Of a stretch of DNA of 10,479 nucleotides, positions 1 through 7,516 are shown in pieces. The DNA comes from JAWLFY01 sp964462125 (GTDB lineage: Bacteria; Planctomycetota; Planctomycetia; Pirellulales; Pirellulaceae). Where the stretch lies: assembly GCA_964462125.1 (NCBI GenBank), contig CAYWXT010000203.1:1-10479 (forward strand), read 5' to 3'. A program made the translations under genes and the position numbers. The notes beneath the pieces are model-generated. The model had not been told where the DNA came from. It did no database searches and saw only the letters and a list, made by a program, of their open reading frames with translations. The number at the start of each line of letters is the position of its first letter. Position 1 is the stretch's first letter.

Positions 1-570
1 GAACCGGTCCGGGTTCGCACGATCCTCGCGATGGCGACCCTGATCGCGGCGGTGATCATCCTATCGCGGCCCCATGACAGCCCGATCGCTGGTGACGCTG
101 GCGCGGCGCCGGTTTGGATTGGAGCGGTCTGCGCGGCGGCTTCCGGTGCCGCGTACGCCTTGTTCGGGACGGTGATGCGCCGAACGCTCAATAATGGCTT
201 GTCGGCGCCGGCGACGATGTTGATCAGCGGGCTCGTTGGCACCGTTTCCCTGTGGGGGGTCACCTTCGTCCGGCTTGGCTGGGAACCGTTGGGGGAGATT
301 GCGGGGCCACAGTGGGGCATCATGGCCTTGGCAGGGCTCTTCAACTTCACCGCCTTTGTCTCGCTCGCGGTGGCGCTCAAGGCGCTGCCGGTGGTGGCGG
401 TGAACCTGATCAACGCCTCGCAGGTGGCAATGGCGGCGCTGGCAGGGGTGTTGCTGTTTGCCGAACCGATCACCGCCTCGCTGTTGTTGGGGATCACCCT
501 GACGGTCGTCGGGTTGCTGATTTTGGCGAGCCGCCGCAAGCCGACAGCGGGCGGGACTCGGCCGCCTTGA
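1..570 (+). CDS. DMT-superfamily transporter (EamA domain), C-terminal part, truncated by the window's left edge
   Basis: The reading frame is open from base 1 to a TGA at 568-570, so this is the 3' end of a gene that begins outside the window. An internal ATG at 31 is probably not the start, because the codons before it (E-P-V-R-V-R-T-I-L-A) read like the end of the first EamA repeat and its linker. The visible 189 residues hold one complete EamA repeat of about five hydrophobic helices. It ends in the family-typical stretch with A-L-K-A-L-P-V-V-A-V-N-L-I and a final helix (L-L-L-G-I-T-L-T-V-V-G-L-L-I-L-A) before a short basic, proline-containing tail. EamA proteins are inner-membrane carriers of the drug/metabolite transporter superfamily, usually with ten helices in two repeats. 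The substrate cannot be read from sequence. The roughly 500-bp gap to the next gene argues against membership of the sucrose operon. Confidence 0.88.
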   Translation, partial: EPVRVRTILAMATLIAAVIILSRPHDSPIAGDAGAAPVWIGAVCAAASGAAYALFGTVMRRTLNNGLSAPATMLISGLVGTVSLWGVTFVRLGWEPLGEIAGPQWGIMALAGLFNFTAFVSLAVALKALPVVAVNLINASQVAMAALAGVLLFAEPITASLLLGITLTVVGLLILASRRKPTAGGTRPP

Positions 571-602
571 GCGCGACCTGGAAAGAACCGGGACTGTATC
601 GA

Positions 603-644
603 TTTGCCCGAGGCAAAATGATGCAACCGCGGGTCGCACCGCGG
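603..644 (+). terminator. Possible terminator: two small hairpins after the EamA gene
   Basis: Two short perfect hairpins lie 33-74 bases after the transporter stop. The first is TTTGCC-CGA-GGCAAA (603-617). The second is CCGCGG-GTCGCA-CCGCGG (627-644). Neither is followed by a T tract, so intrinsic termination is only a possibility. Position, directly downstream of a gene and ahead of a long non-coding stretch, is the main support. Confidence 0.3.
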
Positions 645-966
645 CGCCGCTCAGGGCGGGATCCGGCCCGGCCCCGCCGCTTGCTGTGTCACCGCTGGCC
701 GTCACTCGGAGCGACGGGCGAGTCCCGATCGAAGCGGCAGTGTGCGGAAATTTCCTGCATTATCGCGAGATCAAGAAAGGGCCCCGGCACCACCTCGGTC
801 GCCGGGAGCCCCTACCGAATGAAGCTCCTGGGGAAGCGGGATCCCATCCGGCATGGCTGCGGAGGTGCAAGCGGAATACCAACTGCCGGCCAGGGGCCAA
901 AATGCCTTCGCCGAGCCAGCGACGATCCGCTGGAACGAGGGGGCTCTCTGTCGTCTCTTTGGCATG

Positions 967-975
967 TGCTATGCT
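967..975 (+). promoter_or_regulatory. Weak candidate extended -10 promoter for the sucrose operon
   Basis: The sequence TGCTATGCT matches the extended -10 pattern TGnTATnnT and lies about 100 bases upstream of the kinase GTG. There is no good -35 element at 16-18 bases spacing, so the call rests on the extended -10 alone. It is the best candidate I found in the region, but chance matches of this quality are common. Confidence 0.22.
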
Positions 976-1074
976 GAGCTCTGTTTCAGAAAATGTGGAT
1001 GAAGCCATTTGAATGAGGCGTAGGTCGCGGGATGCGTCGAGACTCGCCCCTTCGAGGAACTGCACTACAGCCCC

Positions 1075-2052
1075 GTGGAATCATCAAGCCCTCGCGAAGG
1101 AGACCCGCAGGTTGGGAAAGCGTCGCTTCGCTCCCAGCGTCCCCCGGTCGTTGTGGGCGAGGCGTTGGTGGACCAGTTCGATGACGGGCGTTGCGTCGTC
1201 GGCGGTGCGCCGCTGAACGTGGCATGGAATCTGGGCGGGTTTGGGCTTCAGCCGCGGTTCGTTTCCGCCATCGGCGAGGACGCCCAGGGGCGCCAGATCG
1301 TCGAGGCGATGGAGCGCTGGGGCTTGTCCCCCGCTGGGATGTCGATCGCGAGAGACTTCTCCACCGGCGTGGTTCGGGTCCGTCTGCAGGACGGGCAACC
1401 GAGCTACGAGATCGTTTACCCAGCGGCGTATGATTTTCTCCCGGGTCCCGATGCCTTTGCCGGTTCCGGGTTTCTTCCGCTCCCGGAGGAAGGGGGCCCG
1501 GAGGAATCGACGCCGCTCCTCTACCTGGGGTCGCTCGCGTGGCGGCGTCCCGCCTCTCATTCGGTGTTGGCGGACTGGATTGAACGCTTCGGCAGCCAGC
1601 GGTTCGTCGACATCAACATCCGTCGTCCCTGGTTTGACGAATCGATCTTGGAACTGTTGGTGGGGGGAGCTCGCTACGTCAAGCTCAACGACGACGAACT
1701 TTCGGAATTGGTGGGAGTTCCCAGTGGCACCGGGGGGGAGATTGACGAAGCGGTGGGCCGCTTTCGCCAACGCTATGGCGGAGCGGTGTTTTTCATCACC
1801 TGCGGTTCTCGCGGGGCCCACGTGATCAGCGAAGGTGAACGACACTTCGCCACGGCCCCTCGGCCGGATCCGCTGCGTGATACGGTGGGGGCTGGCGACG
1901 CCTTCGCGGCACGGGTCATCGCCGGCCTACATCGGCAGGAGTCATTGGATCGCTGTATCGAACGTGGGGTCCGATTCGCGGCGCGGGTCTGTTCCATCAC
2001 TGGAGCGACGACCGAGCGCCGCAGCCTTTACCGTGAGGAGGTGGAATCATGA
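1075..2052 (+). CDS. PfkB-family carbohydrate kinase, probable fructokinase
   Basis: ATP-dependent sugar kinase of the ribokinase/PfkB family, 325 aa, a normal family length. The N-terminal strand (V-V-V-G-E-A-L-V-D, from about residue 25) leads to the first PfkB signature G-G-A-P-L-N-V-A (43-50). The second signature D-T-V-G-A-G-D-A-F (269-277) contains the anion hole and the catalytic base Asp275. The segments V-D-I-N-I-R-R-P-W and K-L-N-D-D-E-L are typical of fructokinases. Start: an in-frame TAG at 1021 and no in-frame ATG leave GTG 1075 as the best start. It precedes the core by about 24 residues and has only a weak, distant GAGG upstream. The stop overlaps the next ATG (ATGA at 2049-2052). 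Placement with sucrose-phosphate synthase and amylosucrase implies the substrate is the fructose released by amylosucrase, giving fructose-6-phosphate. Family assignment is firm; the exact sugar is inferred from context. Confidence 0.9.
   Translation: MESSSPREGDPQVGKASLRSQRPPVVVGEALVDQFDDGRCVVGGAPLNVAWNLGGFGLQPRFVSAIGEDAQGRQIVEAMERWGLSPAGMSIARDFSTGVVRVRLQDGQPSYEIVYPAAYDFLPGPDAFAGSGFLPLPEEGGPEESTPLLYLGSLAWRRPASHSVLADWIERFGSQRFVDINIRRPWFDESILELLVGGARYVKLNDDELSELVGVPSGTGGEIDEAVGRFRQRYGGAVFFITCGSRGAHVISEGERHFATAPRPDPLRDTVGAGDAFAARVIAGLHRQESLDRCIERGVRFAARVCSITGATTERRSLYREEVES
2035..2042 (+). promoter_or_regulatory. Strong ribosome binding site for the sucrose-phosphate synthase gene
   Basis: GAGGAGGT lies inside the last codons of the kinase gene, with a near-ideal gap of about 6-7 bases to ATG 2049. 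It decides the start of the synthase in favour of ATG 2049 and, with the ATGA stop/start overlap, points to translational coupling. It is much better than the ribosome sites of either flanking gene in the operon. Confidence 0.8.
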
Positions 2053-4361
2053 ACTTGACGGAATTTGGTTCGAACGTACCAGGGGACACCAGCGACCGTG
2101 AAGATGTCAGCGAGGAGCGAGACGCGAGTCCGCCGGCCAGCGTCCGAAATCGAGGCTTGGCCCACCAAGGAGCCGGTTCGGTGAAGACAGCCGGCGCGAA
2201 GAGTTTGCTCGACCAACGCGATGCGTTGAAGATTTCGCTGATCAGCTTGCATGGGCTGATTCGGGCCCACGATCCAGAACTGGGGCGCGACTCGGACACC
2301 GGCGGGCAGGTCAAGTATGTGTTGGAGTTGGCCAAGGAGCTCGCAACCCAACCTCAGGTTCGCGAGGTGGAGTTGCTGACGCGCCAGATCATCGACCCCA
2401 AGGTCAGTGAGGACTATGCGCAACTGGAGGAAGCGATTTCGGAGAACGCAAAGATCGTGCGGATTCCGTTTGGTCCCCGACGATACCTCGCCAAGGAGTC
2501 ACTGTGGCCGTACATCGAGATGTTCGTCGACCAGACCTTGACGCATTTCCGGAGGACGGGAATTCCCGACATTATCCACGGTCACTACGCCGATGCCGGT
2601 CTGGCCGGGGCCCAGTTGGCGAGGTTGCTGCACGTCCCGTACATCTTCACCGGCCATTCCCTCGGCCGGGTGAAACGGGAGCGGCTGTTGGCTGGCAAGT
2701 CCAACCCGCAGTCACTGGAGCGAAAATTCAAGTTTGGCTTGCGGACCGAGGCGGAGGAGATCGCGTTGGAGACCGCCGCAATGGTGGTGACCAGCACGAG
2801 CCAGGAGGTCGACGAGCAGTACGCGATGTACGACCATTACGTCCCAGCGCGCATGGAGGTGATTCCCCCGGGGGTCGACCTGGACTTGTTTTCGCCTCCG
2901 GCTGGCGATTGGACCGATCCACCGATCAACGAGGAGCTGCAGCGGTTTTTGAATGACCCGTTGAAGCCGATCGTCCTGACGATGGCCCGTCCGGACGAGC
3001 GGAAGAACCTGGAGATGCTCATCCATGTGTACGGCCAGAGCGAGCAGTTGCGAGAACGGGCGAACCTGGTCCTGGTGATGGGAACGCGGGACGACCTGAC
3101 GCAACTTCCCAAGCCCCATCGACGGGTCCTGAGCAACATTCTGCATCTGATCGACCGATACGATTTGTATGGCCACGCGGCATACCCGAAGCACCACCAG
3201 CCGAGCGACATTCCCGACCTGTACCGGTTGGCCACTCAGCGTCGTGGCGTGTTCATCAATCCAGCGTTGACCGAGCCGTTCGGGTTGACGCTGTTGGAGG
3301 CCGGTGCGACCGGCTTGCCGATCGTAGCGACCAACGATGGCGGTCCGCGGGACATCATCGCCAACTGTGGCAACGGGTTGCTCGTCGATCCCCTCGACAG
3401 CGACGCGATTGAGAAGGCATTGCTGCGGGTGCTGACCGAGCCCGAAGAATGGACGCGGTGGTCGCAGGCGGGGATCACAGGAACGCGCAAGCATTATTCC
3501 TGGAGCAATCATGCTCAGCGGTACTTGCGAGACTTGGATGACATCCTCGAACATTCCGCCGCGCCGGTGCTGCTCAGTCCCCCGCGAGAGCGCCGCCTGC
3601 CGGAGTTCGATCGGTTGATCATCACCGACCTGGACAACACCCTGACCGGCGACGACGAAGCACTTGCCGAGTTCTGCGCGATGATCCGCGAGCACAAGTA
3701 CATCGGGTTCGGCATCGCAACCGGCCGGCGGCTGGACAGCGCCATGGAGTTGATCGAAGAGTATCGGCTTCCCAAGCCCGACCTGATCGATACCGATGCC
3801 GGCACGAAGCTGCATTATGGCGAAAACTTGACACCCGACTTGAGCTGGTGGAAGCAGATCGATTACGCCTGGAAACCCGAGGAGATCCGTGCGGTCATCG
3901 ACCCGCTTCCGGGGATCTACCCGCAGGCGGAGGAGCACCAGTCGGAGTTCAAGATCTGTTACGAGTACGACGCCTCGGAGGCGCCCAATTCGGTGGAACT
4001 GAAGAAGATCCTTCGAGCCGCCGGCTTGCGTGCTAAGGTTGTCGTGTCGCTGGGGATGTACTTGGACATCATCCCGGTCCGGGGGGGAAGCGACCTCTCT
4101 GTACGCCATCTATTGTGGAAGTGGGGCTTTTCCCCGGACAACGTGTTGGTCGCCGGCGACTCGGGCAACGACGCCGGGATGTTGCTGGGGCGCACGTTGG
4201 GCGTCGTGGTGGGCAACCACAGCTCGGAGCTGGAACGGCTCCGCAACAGGCCACGTATTTACTTTGCTGAGGGCAGACACGCCCGCGGCATCTTGGAAGG
4301 CATCGACTACTACCAGTTTTTAGGCAACATCGTTATCCCCAATGATCGGATCGATGCATAG
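2049..4361 (+). CDS. sps: Sucrose-phosphate synthase fused to a C-terminal sucrose-phosphatase-like HAD domain
   Basis: Bidomain enzyme of 770 aa. It makes sucrose-6-phosphate from a nucleotide-activated glucose and fructose-6-phosphate in the cytoplasm and may also dephosphorylate it. Residues 1-60 are a non-conserved, charged extension. The GT-B synthase (GT4) spans about 61-500: K-I-S-L-I-S-L-H-G-L opens it, G-R-D-S-D-T-G-G-Q (79-87) is the N-lobe glycine loop, G-H-S-L-G-R sits at 202-207, the phosphate-binding R314 and K319 lie in A-R-P-D-E-R-K-N, and the donor-site E-x7-E pair is E409/E417. The HAD (Cof/SPP type) domain runs from about 522: D527-L-D529-N-T (motif I), A-T-G-R-R (motif II), and G-D-S-G-N-D with D704/D708 (motif IV). 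The usual motif III lysine is missing: the aligned position is Ser681. ATG 2049 is chosen for its strong GAGGAGGT. A GTG at 2181 with AAGGAG eight bases upstream is a possible second start that would drop the extension. Synthase function is firm; phosphatase activity is uncertain. Confidence 0.95.
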   Translation: MNLTEFGSNVPGDTSDREDVSEERDASPPASVRNRGLAHQGAGSVKTAGAKSLLDQRDALKISLISLHGLIRAHDPELGRDSDTGGQVKYVLELAKELATQPQVREVELLTRQIIDPKVSEDYAQLEEAISENAKIVRIPFGPRRYLAKESLWPYIEMFVDQTLTHFRRTGIPDIIHGHYADAGLAGAQLARLLHVPYIFTGHSLGRVKRERLLAGKSNPQSLERKFKFGLRTEAEEIALETAAMVVTSTSQEVDEQYAMYDHYVPARMEVIPPGVDLDLFSPPAGDWTDPPINEELQRFLNDPLKPIVLTMARPDERKNLEMLIHVYGQSEQLRERANLVLVMGTRDDLTQLPKPHRRVLSNILHLIDRYDLYGHAAYPKHHQPSDIPDLYRLATQRRGVFINPALTEPFGLTLLEAGATGLPIVATNDGGPRDIIANCGNGLLVDPLDSDAIEKALLRVLTEPEEWTRWSQAGITGTRKHYSWSNHAQRYLRDLDDILEHSAAPVLLSPPRERRLPEFDRLIITDLDNTLTGDDEALAEFCAMIREHKYIGFGIATGRRLDSAMELIEEYRLPKPDLIDTDAGTKLHYGENLTPDLSWWKQIDYAWKPEEIRAVIDPLPGIYPQAEEHQSEFKICYEYDASEAPNSVELKKILRAAGLRAKVVVSLGMYLDIIPVRGGSDLSVRHLLWKWGFSPDNVLVAGDSGNDAGMLLGRTLGVVVGNHSSELERLRNRPRIYFAEGRHARGILEGIDYYQFLGNIVIPNDRIDA

Positions 4362-6348
4362 CGGAGAGGCGCACAACGGTGCTCCCCAGGCACCGGGCGG
4401 ACTCCGATTCGAGGCCGATCTTTCGCTGCGACGCCTCTCCCCCCGGCTGGTCGCCTATTGGGAGGCGGCGGGGGTCGAGGAGCGGCTTCGGCATGAGTTC
4501 GAGGTGCGGCTGCAGGAGTATTGGCCTCAACTGTTCCGGCTGTTGTATGAACTGTATGGCTCCCGCTACGACTTCTTCTATCATCTGGAACAGATCCTGC
4601 TCACCGCGGCCAAGGCGTGGGCGGAGCGAAATGAGGCGCTCCGCCAAGTCGACCGTCACCGGGTCAATGAACCCAACTGGTTCGCCTCGGAAAAAATCGT
4701 TGGCGGCGCCCTGTATGTCGATCTATTCAGCGAGAACTTGGGGCGGCTGCGGGAATCGATCGACTACTTCAAAGAGCTGGGGCTGACCTACCTGCACCTG
4801 ATGCCGCTGTTCGCGGTCCGGCCGGGGGACAACGATGGTGGTTACGCGATCAGCAATTACCGCAGCGTCGACCCGCGACTGGGGACGATCGACGACCTGA
4901 AGTTTCTGGCCGACGAGTTGCGGGCCGCCGGCATCTGCCTGGTGCTCGACTTTGTCTTCAACCACACCTCGGACGATCACGAATGGGCCCAACGGGCGCA
5001 GGCGGGTGATCTGGAGTACCAGCAGTACTATTACATCTTCCCCGACCGAGACGTGCCCGATCGGTACGAGCGGACCCTCCGCGAGATCTTCCCGACCGTC
5101 CGCCGCGGGAATTTTACCTGGCACGACGGCATGAAACGCTGGGTGTGGACGACGTTCAACAGCTTCCAGTGGGATCTGAACTACAGCAACCCTGCCGTGT
5201 TCCGGGCGATGCTCGAGGAGATGTTCTTCATCGCCGATACCGGCGTCGATATTTTGCGGCTCGACGCCGTCGCCTTTGTCTGGAAGCGGATGGGGACGAG
5301 CTGCGAGAATCTGCCCGAGGCGCACAAGCTGATCCAGGCCTTCAACGTGTTGGCCCGGATCGCCACACCCGGTTTGTTGTTCAAGTCGGAGGCGATCGTT
5401 CATCCGGATGAAGTGGTCAAATACGTCGGCCAATATGAGTGCCAGATTTCTTACAACCCGACGTTGATGGCGTTGTTATGGGAATCGTTGGCGACCCGGC
5501 AGACGAAGCTGTTGGTGCGGTCGCTGAGCCACCGTCATCGGCTGCCGGAGAACACGGCGTGGGTCAATTACCTGCGATGCCACGACGACATTGGCTGGAC
5601 GTTTGACGACGCCGACGCCGCGTCACTCGGGATCAACGCCTACGATCACCGCCAGTTCCTGAATCGCTTCTACACCGGCCAGTTCGACGGCTCCTTCGCC
5701 CGCGGCGTGCCATTCCAGGAGAACGTCGACACCGGCGACATGCGGATCGCGGGAACCCTGGCCTCGCTGGCGGGATTGGAGTTGGCGATCGAGCAGGATG
5801 ACGAACAGGAGAAAGAGCTCGCCATTGACAGGATGATGTTGCTGCAAGGGATCACGCTCAGCATTGGCGGGATCCCGCTGCTTTATCTCGGCGAAGAATG
5901 GGGGATGCTCAATGACTATGACTTCGTCAAGGATCCGGCCAAGGCGGGCGATACCCGCTGGATTCACCGCCCCAAAATGCAATGGGAGTTCCTGTCCGAG
6001 CTCGATGAGTTGATCGATGCGGGCAACGGCTCGATCCGGCGGCGGATCTTCCGATCCCTACAACGGCTGATCGCAGCCCGCAAATCGCTCCACGCCTTGG
6101 CGGGGCAGCAGATGGAACTGGTCGCCACCGGCAACCCCCACCTGCTCTGCTTCGTTCGCTATCACGACAGCCATCGTTTGATCGTGGTCGCGAATTTTAC
6201 CGAAGAGCCCCAATCGATCAGCGGGAATCGTTTACGGACCGCGGGAATGGGCCGCTTTTTCGAGGACGCCATCACCGGGACCACCTACGCCACCAGCGAA
6301 CCGCTGGTACTGACCCCCTATCAAATCCTGTGGCTGTGCCGCGTTTAA
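4342..6348 (+). CDS. ams: Amylosucrase (glycoside hydrolase family 13, subfamily 4)
   Basis: Amylosucrase transfers glucose from sucrose onto an alpha-1,4-glucan and releases fructose, without a nucleotide sugar. The protein has 668 aa, slightly longer than the roughly 636 aa of the Neisseria polysaccharea enzyme. Family order is visible: a helical N-terminal domain (about 1-110), then a (beta/alpha)8 barrel with region I D-F-V-F-N-H-T, region II D-I-L-R-L-D (nucleophile Asp308), region III F-K-S-E-A (acid/base Glu350) and region IV R-C-H-D-D-I-G-W (Asp415). These three residues are each 22 positions after the Neisseria D286, E328 and D393 that I recall, a constant offset that supports the call. 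The loop Y-D-H-R-Q-F-L-N-R-F and F-D-G-S-F-A-R-G-V-P-F is characteristic of amylosucrase as opposed to alpha-amylase. A C-terminal beta domain ends the chain. Start ATG 4342 overlaps the previous gene by 20 nt; ATG 4354 (8-nt overlap) is an alternative, and neither has a strong ribosome site, so coupling to upstream translation is likely. Confidence 0.96.
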   Translation: MIGSMHSGEAHNGAPQAPGGLRFEADLSLRRLSPRLVAYWEAAGVEERLRHEFEVRLQEYWPQLFRLLYELYGSRYDFFYHLEQILLTAAKAWAERNEALRQVDRHRVNEPNWFASEKIVGGALYVDLFSENLGRLRESIDYFKELGLTYLHLMPLFAVRPGDNDGGYAISNYRSVDPRLGTIDDLKFLADELRAAGICLVLDFVFNHTSDDHEWAQRAQAGDLEYQQYYYIFPDRDVPDRYERTLREIFPTVRRGNFTWHDGMKRWVWTTFNSFQWDLNYSNPAVFRAMLEEMFFIADTGVDILRLDAVAFVWKRMGTSCENLPEAHKLIQAFNVLARIATPGLLFKSEAIVHPDEVVKYVGQYECQISYNPTLMALLWESLATRQTKLLVRSLSHRHRLPENTAWVNYLRCHDDIGWTFDDADAASLGINAYDHRQFLNRFYTGQFDGSFARGVPFQENVDTGDMRIAGTLASLAGLELAIEQDDEQEKELAIDRMMLLQGITLSIGGIPLLYLGEEWGMLNDYDFVKDPAKAGDTRWIHRPKMQWEFLSELDELIDAGNGSIRRRIFRSLQRLIAARKSLHALAGQQMELVATGNPHLLCFVRYHDSHRLIVVANFTEEPQSISGNRLRTAGMGRFFEDAITGTTYATSEPLVLTPYQILWLCRV

Positions 6349-6364
6349 GGGTTTCAGCCACAGG
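6327..6364. terminator. Perfect 10-bp inverted repeat at the convergent gene junction, possible bidirectional terminator
   Basis: CCTGTGGCTG (6327-6336) is exactly repeated in reverse complement as CAGCCACAGG (6355-6364), with an 18-base loop holding the amylosucrase TAA. The right arm ends one base before the stop codon of the - strand gene. It lies where two operons meet head-on, the classic place for a shared terminator. There is no good T tract on the + side. On the - side the stem is followed by ATTTGATAGG, a poor one. Confidence 0.5.
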
Positions 6365-6571
6365 CTAGCCGAACGTTGGCCCCTCAGCGGGCATCACCAT
6401 CACGCTCGGCCGGGCCTCGTTGGTCCCGTGGAATTGAGGGGACCAGCGCATCAGCTCAACCGTCATCGCGATCACGGCGATCAACATGAAGAGCATGCTG
6501 AGCAGCAAGAAGACCGTATAGATACTCGGGGGCTGCTTGCCGGTTGGTTCATTCAAAGGTTGTGTAGACAC
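6365..6571 (-). CDS. Small single-pass membrane protein, 68 aa, unknown function
   Basis: A short protein with a polar, proline-containing N-terminus, one clear hydrophobic helix at about residues 17-39 (I-Y-T-V-F-L-L-L-S-M-L-F-M-L-I), and a polar C-terminal tail with S-V-M-V-M-P near the end. I recognise no family. It starts with GTG at 6571, inside the last codons of the upstream coiled-coil gene (23-nt overlap), with GAGGG about 6-9 bases before the start. The overlap and shared strand make co-expression with the coiled-coil protein very likely. The conserved-looking arrangement suggests a partner or membrane component for that protein. A chance frame is less likely because the hydrophobic segment is clean and the frame fits tightly between the coiled-coil gene and the terminator repeat. 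Confidence 0.72.
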   Translation of the reverse strand: MSTQPLNEPTGKQPPSIYTVFLLLSMLFMLIAVIAMTVELMRWSPQFHGTNEARPSVMVMPAEGPTFG

Positions 6572-7388
6572 GATCGCCCTCTTGGATGCTGCCTTCGCTG
6601 TAATCTTGGACGATTTCCGCCACCGAACGATCCGGCTCGGTGTTCCGGACCCGCAGCCGTGTGACGTAACGACCGTTTCGTGTCACGTCCAACAGGTGGC
6701 CAGCGCGGAGCCCATCGTCGTAGCCGATTGAGATTTCGGCGAGTTTGCGGGGACGGTTGATGACCAAAACGCTTCCGTTCCGCGCCGGCGGGGCCTGGTC
6801 GAGCGGGTCATCGATGTTAATGCCGTGGGTATCGACCACCTCCTTGTAACGGGTGACCTGGGCGAGCAACTGTCGGTTCCGCTCCTCCTGGGTCTGAACT
6901 TTGCCCCGCAGCAGGTTCATTTGGTCGGTCAATTCCAGGGTCTGGGCGAACAACTCGTCGCGACGCTCCTGCTCTTGCAAGATCTGCTCGCGGAGCCGCG
7001 TCGTTTCCGCAGTCAGGTCCTCCAGGTCCTTGGTGCGAGCAAGGTCCAACTGAGCCAGCTCCGAATTTTGGTTCTGCAGTTCGCGGTTGTTGGCCTGAGC
7101 GTCGCTGAGCTGAGTCTCCAGCGCGTCCAACTGGGTCTGCAGGGCGGCCAAGGCGGTCCGCCGGGCAGCCCGCTCGCGATTCAGGTCATTCTGCGCACGT
7201 TCCCGCGATTCCTGAAGCTGCTCGTTCTCCGTGGCGATCGACTCGATCTGGGTCTTGAGCCCATCATCTTCGTCAAGCACCACGTCTCGCCAATTGCGAT
7301 GAGAGGCATTAACCGCCAGGGCCAACACCATGAAGGTCAAACTGAGGATCAGAATGACGACCGAAAAGGACTTCCCGAGTAAGGTCAT
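6549..7388 (-). CDS. Membrane-anchored coiled-coil protein with a C-terminal beta-rich domain
   Basis: A 279-aa protein with three parts. Residues about 8-28 are a single hydrophobic anchor following a short basic start (signal anchor, so the rest is probably periplasmic). Residues about 42-185 are a long, highly charged E/Q/R/L-rich coiled coil with heptad character. From about 204 to the end lies a compact domain opening N-G-S-V-L-V-I-N and containing A-E-I-S-I-G-Y-D-D-G-L-R-A-G-H, then short strands (Y-V-T-R-L-R-V, S-V-A-E-I-V, G-D-R-V-Y). This resembles the 'G-x-x-D-G-L-x-x-G' beta domains found at the ends of MreC-like and flagellar-assembly-type proteins, but I do not assign it to either. 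Similar anchor plus coiled coil plus small-beta-domain proteins are, to my knowledge, common in planctomycetes as hypothetical proteins. ATG 7388 is the only sensible start; no strong ribosome site is seen. It heads a two-gene unit with the 68-aa membrane protein, behind the promoter at 7517-7546. Confidence 0.85.
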   Translation of the reverse strand: MTLLGKSFSVVILILSLTFMVLALAVNASHRNWRDVVLDEDDGLKTQIESIATENEQLQESRERAQNDLNRERAARRTALAALQTQLDALETQLSDAQANNRELQNQNSELAQLDLARTKDLEDLTAETTRLREQILQEQERRDELFAQTLELTDQMNLLRGKVQTQEERNRQLLAQVTRYKEVVDTHGINIDDPLDQAPPARNGSVLVINRPRKLAEISIGYDDGLRAGHLLDVTRNGRYVTRLRVRNTEPDRSVAEIVQDYSEGSIQEGDRVYTTFE

Positions 7389-7516
7389 TTTGCGGTGGAT
7401 CCGAGGACGAGTCCGACTGACGAGGGAATGGCGTGCTGAACCCCGTCACGGGCGGGCTATGGTGATTGAACCGACGGCAGCAAGACAAGAGCCTACGCCC
7501 AAAGTACGATTCCCGA
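7389..7516 (-). other. Leader region of the coiled-coil gene
   Basis: The 128 bases between the promoter and the coiled-coil start hold no open frame of note. A short CCCGT/ACGGG symmetry is present near 7444-7454 but its loop is too small for a stable hairpin as written. I see no riboswitch pattern I can name. The length is greater than a minimal leader, so post-transcriptional control is possible but not shown. Confidence 0.4.

Larger units (their letters stand above)
571..1074. other. 504-bp stretch with no convincing gene
   Basis: This stretch lies between the transporter and the sucrose operon. Open frames exist on both strands (for example 686-1012 on + and 760-1065 on -). Their translations are rich in R, G, P and S, show no recognisable domain and overlap each other, as expected of random frames in GC-rich DNA. 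Its left end carries two small hairpins and its right end must hold the promoter and leader of the sucrose operon. I see no tRNA, no riboswitch consensus I can name, and no transposon end. An unrecognised small RNA or a decayed gene cannot be excluded. Confidence 0.6.

Noticed and set aside
760..1065. Open frames on both strands in the gap before the sucrose operon (also 686-1012 on +)
   Set aside because: They overlap each other, have low-complexity basic composition, no ribosome sites of note and no recognisable domain.
2712..4109. Long open frame (about 465 codons) on the - strand opposite the sucrose-phosphate synthase gene
   Set aside because: It is antisense to a gene with clear catalytic motifs, its translation shows no domain, and long antisense frames are usual in GC-rich coding DNA.
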